From NCBI GenBank assembly GCA_947588605.1, contig CANPYK010000009.1, positions 1-64,000 of the forward strand: a DNA stretch of 64,000 bases, given 5' to 3'. Both the position numbers and the translations under genes were made by a program. The DNA comes from an uncultured Oscillospiraceae bacterium (GTDB lineage: Bacteria > Bacillota > Clostridia > Oscillospirales > Oscillospiraceae). Position 1 is the first letter of the stretch. The number at the start of each line of letters is the position of its first letter. This document shows positions 22,986 to 35,165 of this stretch, piece after piece. The notes under the pieces are model-generated. The model worked only from the letters and a program-made list of their open reading frames with translations, was not told the origin of the DNA and ran no database searches.

Positions 22986-23019
22986 AAAAATGCCTCCTTG
23001 AAAAGGGGAAGAGACGGCG

Positions 23020-24294
23020 TTATTTGGCCTCTTCCTTGCCGGTTTTCTTATCCCGCTGGAAATACTTTTCCAGCTGCTCCTTCATGCTGTCGGGCATCCC
23101 CGTCTTCACCGGGAGGAACCGGGCGTTGGCCACCCTGGCGATCATGCCGGCGGCGAAGTCCGCGATGTCCCCCATGGACTCAGCGCACAGCGGGAAGAGA
23201 AGGTCGTTGTGGACATGGATGTCGGCGGTGTTGGAGCGCCTTGTGATGCCCAGGGCCGGCACGCCCCTGTCGGCGAAGGGAGCGGAGTCGGAGGAGTGGA
23301 CCTTCTGGACGAGGTTGGCCGACCAGCCCACCTCGTGGGCGTAGCTTTCGGCGAAGTGCTTGAGGTCGTCCCCGCCGGTGACGTAGATCTCATTGGGCCC
23401 CAGGACGGTGCCGCACATGTCGAAGTTGAAGCAGAACTTGACGCTGTCCATCAGCTCCTCATGCCGGGCGATCCACGCCTTGGACCCCAGAAGCCCCTGC
23501 TCCTCGCTGCCGCACCAGATGAACCGCAAAGTGCGCCGGGGCGGATTTTGGAGGAAGTGGCGGTAGAGTCCCATGAGGGTGGCCGCGCCCGTGGCGTTGT
23601 CCCAGGAGCCCTCTCCCACGGGGACGGAATCGAAATGGGCGGTGAGGACGATGGACTCCTCCGGCTTTTCCGTGCCGGGGATCGCCGCCAGCACGTCACG
23701 GGAGGTGTTCTCCAGGTCCTCCTCCCGCAGCTCCAGATGCAGCGCCTTCACATGGTCCCGCACCAGCTCCGTGGCGTCCCGGGCGGTGATGGTGAAGCCG
23801 GGGATCCGCCCCAGCTCCTGCATTTTGGGCCGGATGGTCCGGGAGTAGAGGTCCTGGGCCGCCTCGCCGTCATACCACTTGCCCTGGATGGTCACAAAAG
23901 CGCTGGCGTGGCGCTCGTTAAGAAGCTTGTAGCCGTCGAAGCTCAGGCCGTTCAGAAGGACGGCGTACCCCTCCAGACTGCCGAGCCCGTCGTAGTCCTC
24001 CTCCACGCCCCGGGGGGCATAGTGGAGCTTCAGCGTCACGCCGCCCTCGGGGAGCTGTCCGGACAGGGCGTAGGGCACGCACTCCAGCGCCCGCCCCTCA
24101 GGCCCGCCCACGCGGACGGCATACGTTTTGATGTCGGCGGCGGGGACGGTGAACTCCATCAGCTCCCCCTGACCGCCGAGAGCTTTGATCTCGTCCAGCA
24201 GCATGTTGGCGGCGCGCAGCTCCTCCTCCGTCCCGCCGTAGCGGACGAAGCTGAGCTTTTCCACAAGTGACATCTGATACTGACCGTTTTCCAT
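23020..24294 (-). CDS. M28-family metallopeptidase (aminopeptidase type)
   Basis: 424 aa, no signal peptide, so probably cytoplasmic. Zinc-ligand and catalytic motifs of the M28 family appear in order: VLTAHFDSVPVGEGSWDNATG (H and D), WCGSEEQGLLGSKAW (catalytic Glu pair), FNFDMCG (D) and a late His in TADIHVHNDLLF. The N-terminal 200 residues contain the PA-like/lid segment (GYAVLLNGLSFDGYKLLNER). Two zinc ions and release of N-terminal residues are expected. It is in a run with thiI and cinA (27 and 34 bases between genes). Confidence 0.9.
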   Translation of the reverse strand: MENGQYQMSLVEKLSFVRYGGTEEELRAANMLLDEIKALGGQGELMEFTVPAADIKTYAVRVGGPEGRALECVPYALSGQLPEGGVTLKLHYAPRGVEEDYDGLGSLEGYAVLLNGLSFDGYKLLNERHASAFVTIQGKWYDGEAAQDLYSRTIRPKMQELGRIPGFTITARDATELVRDHVKALHLELREEDLENTSRDVLAAIPGTEKPEESIVLTAHFDSVPVGEGSWDNATGAATLMGLYRHFLQNPPRRTLRFIWCGSEEQGLLGSKAWIARHEELMDSVKFCFNFDMCGTVLGPNEIYVTGGDDLKHFAESYAHEVGWSANLVQKVHSSDSAPFADRGVPALGITRRSNTADIHVHNDLLFPLCAESMGDIADFAAGMIARVANARFLPVKTGMPDSMKEQLEKYFQRDKKTGKEEAK

Positions 24295-24321
24295 GATCGC
24301 ATGACCTCCTGTTAATTTCCT

Positions 24322-25494
24322 TTATCTGTAAATCGGAACGCTTTCCTTCTTCATAACGGCCTCCTCCACCAGCCCCTGAACGTCCAGGGCGCTTTCGGCC
24401 TCCAGGACCTCGGCAAGACGCGGCTTGGTCCGCGGGTGCCGGGGAGTGAAGACTGTACAGCAGTCCTCGTAGGGAAGGATGCTGGTCTCAAAGGTGCCGA
24501 TTTTTCGGGCGATCTCGATGATCTCCCGCTTGTCCATGCAAACTAAGGGCCGCAGGACCGGGATCCTCACCGGCTCCTGGGTCACCGCCATGGCCTCCAT
24601 GGTCTGGCTGGCCACCTGCCCCAGGCTCTCCCCGGTGACGATAGCGCCGCAGCGGTTCTCCACGGCGATCTTCTCGCAGATGCGTGTCATGAACCGGCGC
24701 ATGATGACGGTGAAATACTCCTCCGGGCAGTGGTCCCGGATCTCCTCCTGGATGTGGGTGAAGGGCACCACCTCCAGCGTCATCCGCCCGCACCAGGGGG
24801 CCAGGAGCCGCGCAAGCTCGATGACCTTCTCCTTGGCAAGCTCCGAGGTGTAGGGGAAGGAGAAGAAGTGCACGGGGATGATGTGAACGCCGCGTTTCGC
24901 GGTCATCCAGGTGCTCACCGGGCTGTCGATGCCGCCGGAGAGCATGGAAACGGCGCTCCCGCAGGACCCCACGGGCATCCCGCCCGCCCCCGGCGCGGGG
25001 ACGGAGTGGACATACGCCGCCGCCTCCCGGACCTCCACCCGGACGGTGAGCTCCGGCTCGTGGACATTCACCTCCACCTCCGGGAACGCCTCCGCCAAAA
25101 GCCCGCCCACGTGCTGGCTAAGCTCGATGGAGGTCATGGGAAACGCCTTGTCCGAGCGCTTCGTCTCCACCTTGAAGCTGCGGGCCCGCGCGAAGTCCTC
25201 CGAAAGATAGTCCCGCGCCGTCTCGAAAATGGCGTCCGGATCCTTGGGGCAGGCGGCGGCCCGCACCACGGCCACAAAGCCGAAGATCTGCCGGGCCGCC
25301 TCGAAGGCCGCGTCCATGTCGGCCATTTCATCCAGCGGCTCCACGTACACCGTGGATTGGGCGGCGTACACGCGGAATTTCCCCACATGCGCCATCCTCC
25401 GCCGCACATTGGCCACCAGCTTGTCCTCAAACACCCGCCGGTTTAAGCCCTTCAACACGATCTCGCCCTGTTTGAGTAGTAAAATATCGTTCAA
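24322..25494 (-). CDS. thiI: tRNA 4-thiouridine synthase ThiI
   Basis: 390 aa. It adenylates and thiolates U8 of tRNA (and may feed thiazole synthesis). Order: ferredoxin-like N domain and THUMP (RSFKVETKRSDKAFPMTSIE), then the PP-loop SMLSGGIDSPVSTWM and the conserved CGAIVTGESLGQVASQT. There is no C-terminal rhodanese domain, as in many Firmicutes where a dedicated cysteine desulfurase supplies sulfur; none is adjacent here. The start codon is TTG, 7 bases after AAGGAGA. A MITE copy lies 21 bases upstream of the start, between it and yifB. Confidence 0.95.
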   Translation of the reverse strand: MNDILLLKQGEIVLKGLNRRVFEDKLVANVRRRMAHVGKFRVYAAQSTVYVEPLDEMADMDAAFEAARQIFGFVAVVRAAACPKDPDAIFETARDYLSEDFARARSFKVETKRSDKAFPMTSIELSQHVGGLLAEAFPEVEVNVHEPELTVRVEVREAAAYVHSVPAPGAGGMPVGSCGSAVSMLSGGIDSPVSTWMTAKRGVHIIPVHFFSFPYTSELAKEKVIELARLLAPWCGRMTLEVVPFTHIQEEIRDHCPEEYFTVIMRRFMTRICEKIAVENRCGAIVTGESLGQVASQTMEAMAVTQEPVRIPVLRPLVCMDKREIIEIARKIGTFETSILPYEDCCTVFTPRHPRTKPRLAEVLEAESALDVQGLVEEAVMKKESVPIYR

Positions 25495-25515
25495 TCCAGC
25501 TTCTCCTTTACCGTT

Positions 25516-25836
25516 ATACTAATATCTATTTAAAAGAAGACACCGAGCGGCGAGGATTTTTCGTGTCAGGCAAGGAAGACGCCGCAGGGAATACTGTATG
25601 TATTCCCAAGGCGGCTGACGCCCCCGGGGTCCCCGGCGGGCAAAGCCCGCTGGGGAGAGGAGGAGCGAACACAGCGCCTGACTGCGCCCGCAGGCGTGTT
25701 TCGAGGCCAACCGCCGCGCAGCGGCGGCTCTTGGGCCGAGATGGGCGACCAACGGGAGCCCGAAGCAAAGCGTGTTCAGCGACGACGACGCGAAAAAGAC
25801 CGTCGCAAATGTCTTATTTTAATTAGATATTAGTAT
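25516..25836. repeat. Long MITE-like element, copy 5 (321 bp)
   Basis: Same length and almost the same sequence as 7524-7844, with perfect-end TIRs flanked by TA. It lies inside a same-strand gene run; its last base is the first base of the yifB stop codon on the minus strand. It therefore separates yifB from thiI without breaking either. Confidence 0.88.
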
Positions 25837-27359
25837 TAACTTGTTTTCCCCACCTTAAAATCATACGCCCTATACTGCAGCGCCTCCGCCAGGTGTGGGA
25901 CCTGGATGGTCTCGCTTCCGGCCAGGTCCGCGATGGTGCGGGCCACGCGCAGGAGGCGGTCGTGGCTGCGGGCGGTGAGGCCCAGACGTTCAAAGGCGCT
26001 CTTCATGAGCTTCTCCCCAGCCTCGTCCAGGGCGCAAAACTCCCGGAGGGGCTCGGGCCCTATCTGGGCGTTGCAGTTGATGGGCAGGCCCTTGAAGCGC
26101 TGGCGCTGGAGGTTTCTCGCGGCGTTGACACGCTCCCGGATAGCGGCGCTGGGCTCCGCCGGGGCGCGGTCGCGCAGCTCCTCAAACTCCACCGCCGGGA
26201 CCTCGATGTGCATATCGATCCGGTCCAGAAGGGGCCCCGAGACCTTGGACCTGTATGCCTCCACGCTCTGCTGGGAGCAGGTGCACCGGCCCGAGGGGTG
26301 CCCGAACCAGCCGCACTTGCAGGGGTTCATGGCGCACACCAGCATGAACCGGCTGGGGTATACAGCCGTCCCGGCGGAGCGGGAGATGGTGACGCGTCCG
26401 TCCTCCAGAGGCTGGCGCAGGGCCTCGATCACGTCCCGGTGGAATTCCGGCAGCTCGTCGAGGAACAAAACCCCATTGTGCGCCAGGGAAATTTCCCCCG
26501 GCTGGAGCTGGGCGCCCCCGGCCATGGCCGCGTGGGACATGGTGTGGTGAGGGGAGCGGAAGGGCCGCTCGGTCATGATGTGCCGGTCCCCCACGGTCTT
26601 GCCCGCCGCGGAGTAAATGGCCGTCGTCTCCAGCTGTTCCCGCCGGGACATATCCGGCAAAATGGTGGGCAGGCGCTTGGCCAGCATGGACTTGCCCGCG
26701 CCGGGAGGGCCGATGAGCAGGATGTTGTGTCCGCCGGCGGCGGCCACCTCCAGGGCGCGCTTGGCGTTCTCCTGGCCCTTGACCTCGGAAAAATCCACGT
26801 CGTAGGCGGGCCGGGGCAGGACCTCCGGCTTCCCCGCCGGGGCGATGAGCCGGCGCCCGGCCAGGTGGTCTAAGATCTCCATGGCGTGATGGGCCGGGTA
26901 GACCGTGACGCCCCCGGCAAAGCTGGCCTCCTCGGCGTTCTGCGCCGGGACGAAAAGCTCCCGGACGCCGCTGCGGGCGGCCCGCATGGCCATGGAGAGC
27001 ACGCCGGACACCGGCCGCAGCTCGCCGTTCAAGGAAAGCTCCCCGACGAACGCCTGCTCCGGCGAGATGGGCCTTATGGCCTCGCTGGCGGAGAGGATGC
27101 TGAGAAAGATGGGCAGATCGTAGAGCGTCCCGGCCTTCTTCCTGTCCGCCGGGGCCAGATTCACCGTGACGCGGGAGGGCGGGAACCGGTGTCCGCAGCT
27201 CTTGACGGCGGCCTTCACCCGCTCCCGGGACTCCTTCACCGCCGCGTCCGGCAGGCCCACGATGTCAAAATTCGGCAATCCCCCCGAGAGGGCGCACTCC
27301 ACCGACACCTCGAACCCGTCGATCCCCGCGATCCCCAACGACCGCACGTTCCGCACCAT
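25836..27359 (-). CDS. comM: YifB/ComM-family Mg-chelatase-like ATPase
   Basis: 507 aa. Order: N-terminal S5-like (Lon-C-like) domain (PNFDIVGLPDAAVKESRERV), Walker A LLIGPPGAGKSMLAKRLP, FRSPHHTMSHAAMAGGAQLQ, and sensor region with Cys-rich CAMNPCKCGWFGHPSGRCTC. A C-terminal helical Mg_chelatase_C domain follows (RSHDRLLRVARTIADLAGSE). In competent bacteria ComM is a hexameric branch-migration helicase for incoming DNA; other members are of unproven role. The ATG follows GGGAGATGGAACT. The stop is completed by the edge of the MITE. Confidence 0.93.
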   Translation of the reverse strand: MVRNVRSLGIAGIDGFEVSVECALSGGLPNFDIVGLPDAAVKESRERVKAAVKSCGHRFPPSRVTVNLAPADRKKAGTLYDLPIFLSILSASEAIRPISPEQAFVGELSLNGELRPVSGVLSMAMRAARSGVRELFVPAQNAEEASFAGGVTVYPAHHAMEILDHLAGRRLIAPAGKPEVLPRPAYDVDFSEVKGQENAKRALEVAAAGGHNILLIGPPGAGKSMLAKRLPTILPDMSRREQLETTAIYSAAGKTVGDRHIMTERPFRSPHHTMSHAAMAGGAQLQPGEISLAHNGVLFLDELPEFHRDVIEALRQPLEDGRVTISRSAGTAVYPSRFMLVCAMNPCKCGWFGHPSGRCTCSQQSVEAYRSKVSGPLLDRIDMHIEVPAVEFEELRDRAPAEPSAAIRERVNAARNLQRQRFKGLPINCNAQIGPEPLREFCALDEAGEKLMKSAFERLGLTARSHDRLLRVARTIADLAGSETIQVPHLAEALQYRAYDFKVGKTS

Positions 27360-27390
27360 AGTTCCATCTCCCTTCGTTAAAGTTGAACGC

Positions 27391-28149
27391 TCACTCCGAT
27401 TTCCTGGCGCACAGCCAGTAGGGGAGGGCCACGAACAGCACCCCGCCGGTGACGTTCCCCAGCGTCACAAGGCCGATGTCCCGGACGTACTCCCAGAACA
27501 TGGCGGACTTGTGGAGCACCGCCACGCCCAGGGAGGACATATTGGCCACGGAGTGCTCAAAGCCGCAGATCATAAAGGTGAAGATGCACCAGAAGACCAT
27601 GATGAGCTTGCCGGACTCGGACTTCATCTTGAACCCGCACCACACGGCAAGGCACACCAGAATGTTGCATAGGATACCCCGGACGAACATCTGCCCGCCG
27701 GTGAGGGAGAGCTTGGCTGTGGCTAAAGCCGCGAAGGCGTCCGCCGTGGGGCCGGTGACAAGGCCGGTGAGGTCGTAGAGGAACACCCCCAGCCACGCCC
27801 CGGCGTAATTGCCCAGCCAGCAGAAGAGCCACAGCTTCATGGCGTCCACCGCCGAGACCCTTTTGCCCAGCACGCCGGCGGCCATCACCATATTGTTCCC
27901 GGTGAAAAGCTCGCTGCCCGCCATGAGCACAAGGCTCAGCGCGGCGGCGAAGGAAAAGGCGGAGGCAAGCTTCGCCACGCCCCCCGCCCCGGCCAGAAGG
28001 CCGCTGACGGTGACGGAGACGAAGCCCCCGAAGGCCACGTAGAGCCCCGCCAGGACGCTGGCGGCGAAGTACCCCAAAAGGGAGCGGCGCATAAAGCCCA
28101 GCTTCTTCTCCGCCGCGCCGCAGACGATCTCAAAATCCTGCTTGAACAC
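27391..28149 (-). CDS. Formate/nitrite transporter family channel
   Basis: 252 aa with six predicted membrane helices. FNT features: a GxxxGxxxA-type first helix (GYFAASVLAGLYVAFGGFVS), the SELFTGNNMVMAAGVLG segment between helices 2 and 3, CNILVCLAVW, and ICGFEHSVANMSSL (the conserved FEHSVANM with the pore His). FNT proteins are pentameric channels for formate, nitrite or hydrosulfide, here probably formate in a fermenter. The start is a GTG 6 bases after GAGGGG; a longer frame upstream lacks a site. Confidence 0.92.
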   Translation of the reverse strand: MFKQDFEIVCGAAEKKLGFMRRSLLGYFAASVLAGLYVAFGGFVSVTVSGLLAGAGGVAKLASAFSFAAALSLVLMAGSELFTGNNMVMAAGVLGKRVSAVDAMKLWLFCWLGNYAGAWLGVFLYDLTGLVTGPTADAFAALATAKLSLTGGQMFVRGILCNILVCLAVWCGFKMKSESGKLIMVFWCIFTFMICGFEHSVANMSSLGVAVLHKSAMFWEYVRDIGLVTLGNVTGGVLFVALPYWLCARKSE

Positions 28150-28263
28150 GGTAAACCCCTCGCTTTCCGTCCGGCGCGTTTGCCCCCCGAGGGGCCGACA
28201 TGCCAACAGAGGTATTATACACCATATTTTTCGCCGTGTCATTCTTTTTCTTCAATTTTGTTG

Positions 28264-28292
28264 TTGCTTTGCGCCGCGGTTTTTTGTATAAT
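28264..28292 (+). promoter_or_regulatory. Sigma-A promoter of the capA-like pair
   Basis: TTGCTT (28264-28269) and TATAAT (28287-28292) with 17 bases between. The following leader carries a 12-base unit three times in tandem (28300-28335: GACACGAGAAAA, GACATGAGAAAA, GATATGAGAAGG) just before the ribosome site. Confidence 0.75.
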
Positions 28293-28345
28293 TACGGAAG
28301 ACACGAGAAAAGACATGAGAAAAGATATGAGAAGGGGAGAGGACT

Positions 28346-29335
28346 ATGAGCTTTTTCCGGTTTTTGCTGGCGCTGTTGATGTTCCTGCGGCTGGTTCCCG
28401 CGCCGGTGGCGGCCATGCCGGAGGAGCGGGTGGTCACCATGTCCTTCGCCGGCGACTGTACCATCTCCTCCAGCAACATCTCCCACCGGGTGGGGAACCT
28501 CAACTGGTACGCCCAAAACTACCCGCCCACCTACTTCCTGGAGAAGGTCTACCCCTATTTCGCCGAGGACGACATCACCGTCGTCAACTGCGAGACGGTC
28601 CTCTCCGACCGGGACCTGCCGGAGCGGGAGAAGACCTCCGAAGGGCCGCACTTCTGGTTCATCGGCCCCGCCTCCAACGCGAAAATCTTCTCCAGCTCCT
28701 CGGTGGAGGTGGCGTGCTTTGCCAATAACCACATGGACGACTACGGCGAGGAGGGCGTGAAGGACACCATCGCCGCCCTGGAGGCGGAAAACCTCCTGGT
28801 GGGTAAGGACGCCGTGCCCCTCTACGTGGAGCGCAACGGCGTCACCGTGGGCATCCTGGCCTGCGGCATCTGGAACCCCGGCGAGGAGGCCCTTTTGTAC
28901 GACGCCCTGGAGGAGATGAAGGAAAAGTCCGACTTTCAGGTCATCTTCCCCCACGGAGGCCTTGAGAGCATCTACAAGCCCGAGGAGTGGCGCCGCACTG
29001 CCTTCCGCAACCTGGTGGACCGGGGCGCGGACCTCATCGTCGCCACCCACGCCCACCGCCTCCAGCCGGTGGAAACTTATAACGGCGGCACCATCGTCTA
29101 CGGCATCGGCAACTTCTGCTTCGGCGGCAACAACGCCCCCGTCAACCGCACCTGCATCTATCAGTGTACCATCACCGTGACGCCGGACGGCATCGAGTTT
29201 GAGGACAACATCATCCCCTGCTACGTCTACACCGGCTCCGTCAACAACTGGCAGCCCGCCCCCATCCCGGAGTCCGACCCCAACTACCAGAAGGTCCTGG
29301 ACTTCATGGCCTGGAAGCGGGATACGCCCATGTAA
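28346..29335 (+). CDS. CapA-family metallophosphatase-like protein 1
   Basis: 329 aa. N-terminal signal/anchor FFRFLLALLMFLRLVPAPVA. The PGA_cap domain follows with SFAGDCTI, VNCETVLSD, FANNHMDDYGEEG, FPHGG and ATHAHRLQP: the Asp, Asn, Glu and His metal ligands of the calcineurin-like fold as used in poly-gamma-glutamate capsule proteins. It is probably extracytoplasmic. No capB/capC ligase genes are near, so a capsule role is not supported. It is the first gene of a tandem duplicated pair. Confidence 0.88.
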   Translation: MSFFRFLLALLMFLRLVPAPVAAMPEERVVTMSFAGDCTISSSNISHRVGNLNWYAQNYPPTYFLEKVYPYFAEDDITVVNCETVLSDRDLPEREKTSEGPHFWFIGPASNAKIFSSSSVEVACFANNHMDDYGEEGVKDTIAALEAENLLVGKDAVPLYVERNGVTVGILACGIWNPGEEALLYDALEEMKEKSDFQVIFPHGGLESIYKPEEWRRTAFRNLVDRGADLIVATHAHRLQPVETYNGGTIVYGIGNFCFGGNNAPVNRTCIYQCTITVTPDGIEFEDNIIPCYVYTGSVNNWQPAPIPESDPNYQKVLDFMAWKRDTPM

Positions 29336-29353
29336 AAACCCTGAGGTGATTTC

Positions 29354-30340
29354 GTGGGATTTTTCCGTTTTCTCCTGGCGCTGTTGATGTTCCTGCGCCT
29401 GCTCCCCGCGCCGGTGGCGGCCCTGCCGGACTACCGGGAGGTGACCGTCAGCTTCGTGGGCGACTGCATGATCGCAAGCTCCAAGGGCCAGGCAAACCGA
29501 GGCAGCCTCAACTGGTACGCCCTCAACTATGAACCCACTTACTTCCTGGAGAAGGTCGCGCCCTACTTTGAAAGCGACGACATCACCGTGGCCAACTGCG
29601 AGACGGTCCTCACCGATGAGGAGCTCACCGAGCGCCCCAAACCCGGGACCCGGGCCTACTGGTACCGGGGCCCCGCCGCCAACGCCAAAATTTTCTCCAG
29701 CTCCTCCGTGGAGGTGGCGGGCGTGGCCAACAACCACACCTTCGACTACGACGATGCCGGCCGCGCCGACACCCTGGCGGCGCTGGAGGCCCAGGGCGTC
29801 GAAGCGGCGCAGGACAACGTCCCGGTCTACTACAAGACCAAGGGCGTCACCGTGGGCATCCTGGCCTGCCAGCTCTGGTACGCCGGGGCCGAGCGCAATT
29901 ATTACGCCGCCCTCAAGGAGATGACGGACCGCTCCGACATTCAGATCGTCTACGCCCACGGCGGCGGCGAGAACACCTACGAGGTGGAGGACTGGCGCGT
30001 GACCGCCTTCCACGATCTGGTGGACCGCGGCGCGGACCTGTGCCTGTGCTCCCACGCCCACCGCCTCCAGCCCATGGAGCGCTACAAGGACGCCACCATC
30101 GTCTACGGCCTGGGCAACTTCTGCTACGGCGGGCGCGCTAACCCCATTAACCGCACCGTCATCTACCGCGCCAGCTTCCGCCTCAGTGACGGCGCCCTCT
30201 CCCTCTCCGACGAGCTCATCCCCTGCTACGTCTACACCGGCCCCACCAACAACTGGCAGCCCGCCCCCATCGACCCGTCGGACGAAAATTACCAAAAGAT
30301 CCTGGACTTCATGGCGGGCAAGCTGGAGACCCCGGAATGA
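29354..30340 (+). CDS. CapA-family metallophosphatase-like protein 2 (tandem paralogue)
   Basis: 328 aa, GTG start 4 bases after TGAGGTGA. It aligns end to end with the previous protein: FFRFLLALLMFLRLLPAPVA, SFVGDCMIASS, ANCETVLTDEEL, VANNHTFDYDDAG, YAHGG, CSHAHRLQP, TIVYGLGNFCYGG. All catalytic-type residues are kept in both copies, so both may be active. The 18-base gap suggests one transcript. Divergence is spread evenly, pointing to an old duplication. Confidence 0.88.
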   Translation: MGFFRFLLALLMFLRLLPAPVAALPDYREVTVSFVGDCMIASSKGQANRGSLNWYALNYEPTYFLEKVAPYFESDDITVANCETVLTDEELTERPKPGTRAYWYRGPAANAKIFSSSSVEVAGVANNHTFDYDDAGRADTLAALEAQGVEAAQDNVPVYYKTKGVTVGILACQLWYAGAERNYYAALKEMTDRSDIQIVYAHGGGENTYEVEDWRVTAFHDLVDRGADLCLCSHAHRLQPMERYKDATIVYGLGNFCYGGRANPINRTVIYRASFRLSDGALSLSDELIPCYVYTGPTNNWQPAPIDPSDENYQKILDFMAGKLETPE

Positions 30341-30358
30341 CCCTATCCCTGGTCCCAC

Positions 30359-30540
30359 GGGCGGGTTTAGAACCCGCCCCTACATTTTCCAATTTGCCTT
30401 CCATCCCCGCCGTGCGGGCCGCCGCCCACGGCGGCCCTTTTTTCAGGTTTCGGATTGCCCCAATCCACGCCGTAGGGGCGGGTTCCAAACCCGCCCGTGC
30501 CACGTTACGGGACGGGACTGGTTCCGATAACACGCGCCCC
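30359..30540. repeat. GC-rich palindromic repeats after the capA-like pair
   Basis: Contains GGGCGGGTTTAGAACCCGCCC (30359-30379) and GGGGCGGGTTCCAAACCCGCCC-type palindrome (30475-30496). Between them is GGGCCGCCGCCCACGGCGGCCC followed by TTTTTT (30416-30442), which can act as terminator. The same palindromes recur near 41980, 42170, 42590, 42785, 51325, 58640 and 58900. Confidence 0.75.
30416..30442 (+). terminator. Terminator made of a GGCCGCC palindrome
   Basis: GGGCCGCCG and CGGCGGCCC pair perfectly around CCCA and are followed by TTTTTT, about 75 bases after the second capA-like stop. Confidence 0.7.
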
Positions 30541-30699
30541 CTCCCGCCGGCCTCTTTTGTAACATGTCCTAAAAATGCTCTTGAAAAACGGAAATTTCAC
30601 TTTACATTGGAGACTAAACGTGATAAAATTCACAATGTGTGGGTCAAGCGCCCGCACGGGCCTTTGTTTTTTAAAATTTGAATATAAGGAGAGAAGAAC

Positions 30700-34233
<3,534 letters not shown>

Positions 34234-34298
34234 TGCCTGACTGGCAGAGCGTATTATACCACAAAATAAGCAAATTGTCAAGTATTTCTTAGCAAAAT

Positions 34299-34335
34299 AA
34301 AAGCAAAGGCGGGTCCCAGGCCCGCCTTTGCTTTA
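34299..34335 (+). terminator. Terminator after nifJ
   Basis: AAAGCAAAGGCGGG and CCCGCCTTTGCTTT form a perfect 14-bp stem around TCCCAGG. The T-run is part of the stem end. Confidence 0.75.
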
Positions 34336-34339
34336 TGCC

Positions 34340-35165
34340 CCTCCCAGGCCGGGGCGGTACTGCACGCGGCGGCGGGAAAAGGTTTGCGGCTTGCGCCGCG
34401 TTTTTATATTTGCCCGCCCCCGCCGCCGCACGAACCACCCCTGCCGCTTCGCGGCTGTCCCCGACCTTGGAGGGGCTGACGTGTCGGAGGGCGGGTGCGA
34501 TTTGTCGGAACCGTTCTGTCATCCTACGCTCGCTTCCCCCCTGCCCCCCTCCTACGAGGAGGGGGTTCCTGGAGGGGGGCTGGCGCGATCTATCGGAACC
34601 GGTCGGATAACGCAATGTTTCTTGCCCCTCCCACGGAGGGGTGGCGCGAAGCGCCGGGGTGGTTCCGTCTATCCCACCGCCCAAATCATCGCACTCGCTT
34701 CCAATTCAGAGCCCTCCCCGCAGGGCGGGGAGGGGGAGGGGTGAGGTGGGAGCCGAAGGGCTTTGGGCGGCTGCGGTGAACGGACCCACCTCATCCGGCG
34801 CCTGCGGGCGCCACCTTCCCCACTTTGTGGGGAAGGCTAGGACGGGGGACGGGGGACGGGGGCTCGAATACCCCGCCGCCGCGGCGGCACCCCTTTTTCC
34901 GAAAAAGGGGTCGGGGGAATAAGGATGCGGCGCTTCGCGCCGCCTTTATAAAAAATTGCGCCGCAAAGCGGCGCAAAACCTTTTTTACCCCCTTTCCGGG
35001 AAAGGGGGGCAGGGGGGATTCGAGCCCCCGTCCCCGCCGCGCGGGCAAATCAAATCCGCGGCGAAGCCGCAACCTTTTTAAGCCCCCTCCTCGTAGGAGG
35101 GGGGCAGGGGGGCAGCGAGCGTTGGACATGAGAGCGGTCCCGATGACCCGTCCCCGTCCCGGGGG
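34340..35165. repeat. Gene-free mosaic of GC-rich dispersed repeats
   Basis: No credible gene in about 820 bases. It contains CCCCTCCTACGAGGAGGGGG-type palindromes (34548, 35083), a hairpin TTTATAAAAAATTGCGCCGC with its partner (34953-34980), and a block at 34709-34847 that recurs at 61827-61966. Open frames in it read the palindromes in several frames and have no ribosome sites. Confidence 0.8.

Noticed and set aside
28292..30358. 688-codon minus-strand frame opposite the CapA-like pair
   Set aside because: Repeats itself because the plus-strand genes are a tandem duplication; no start signal or family.
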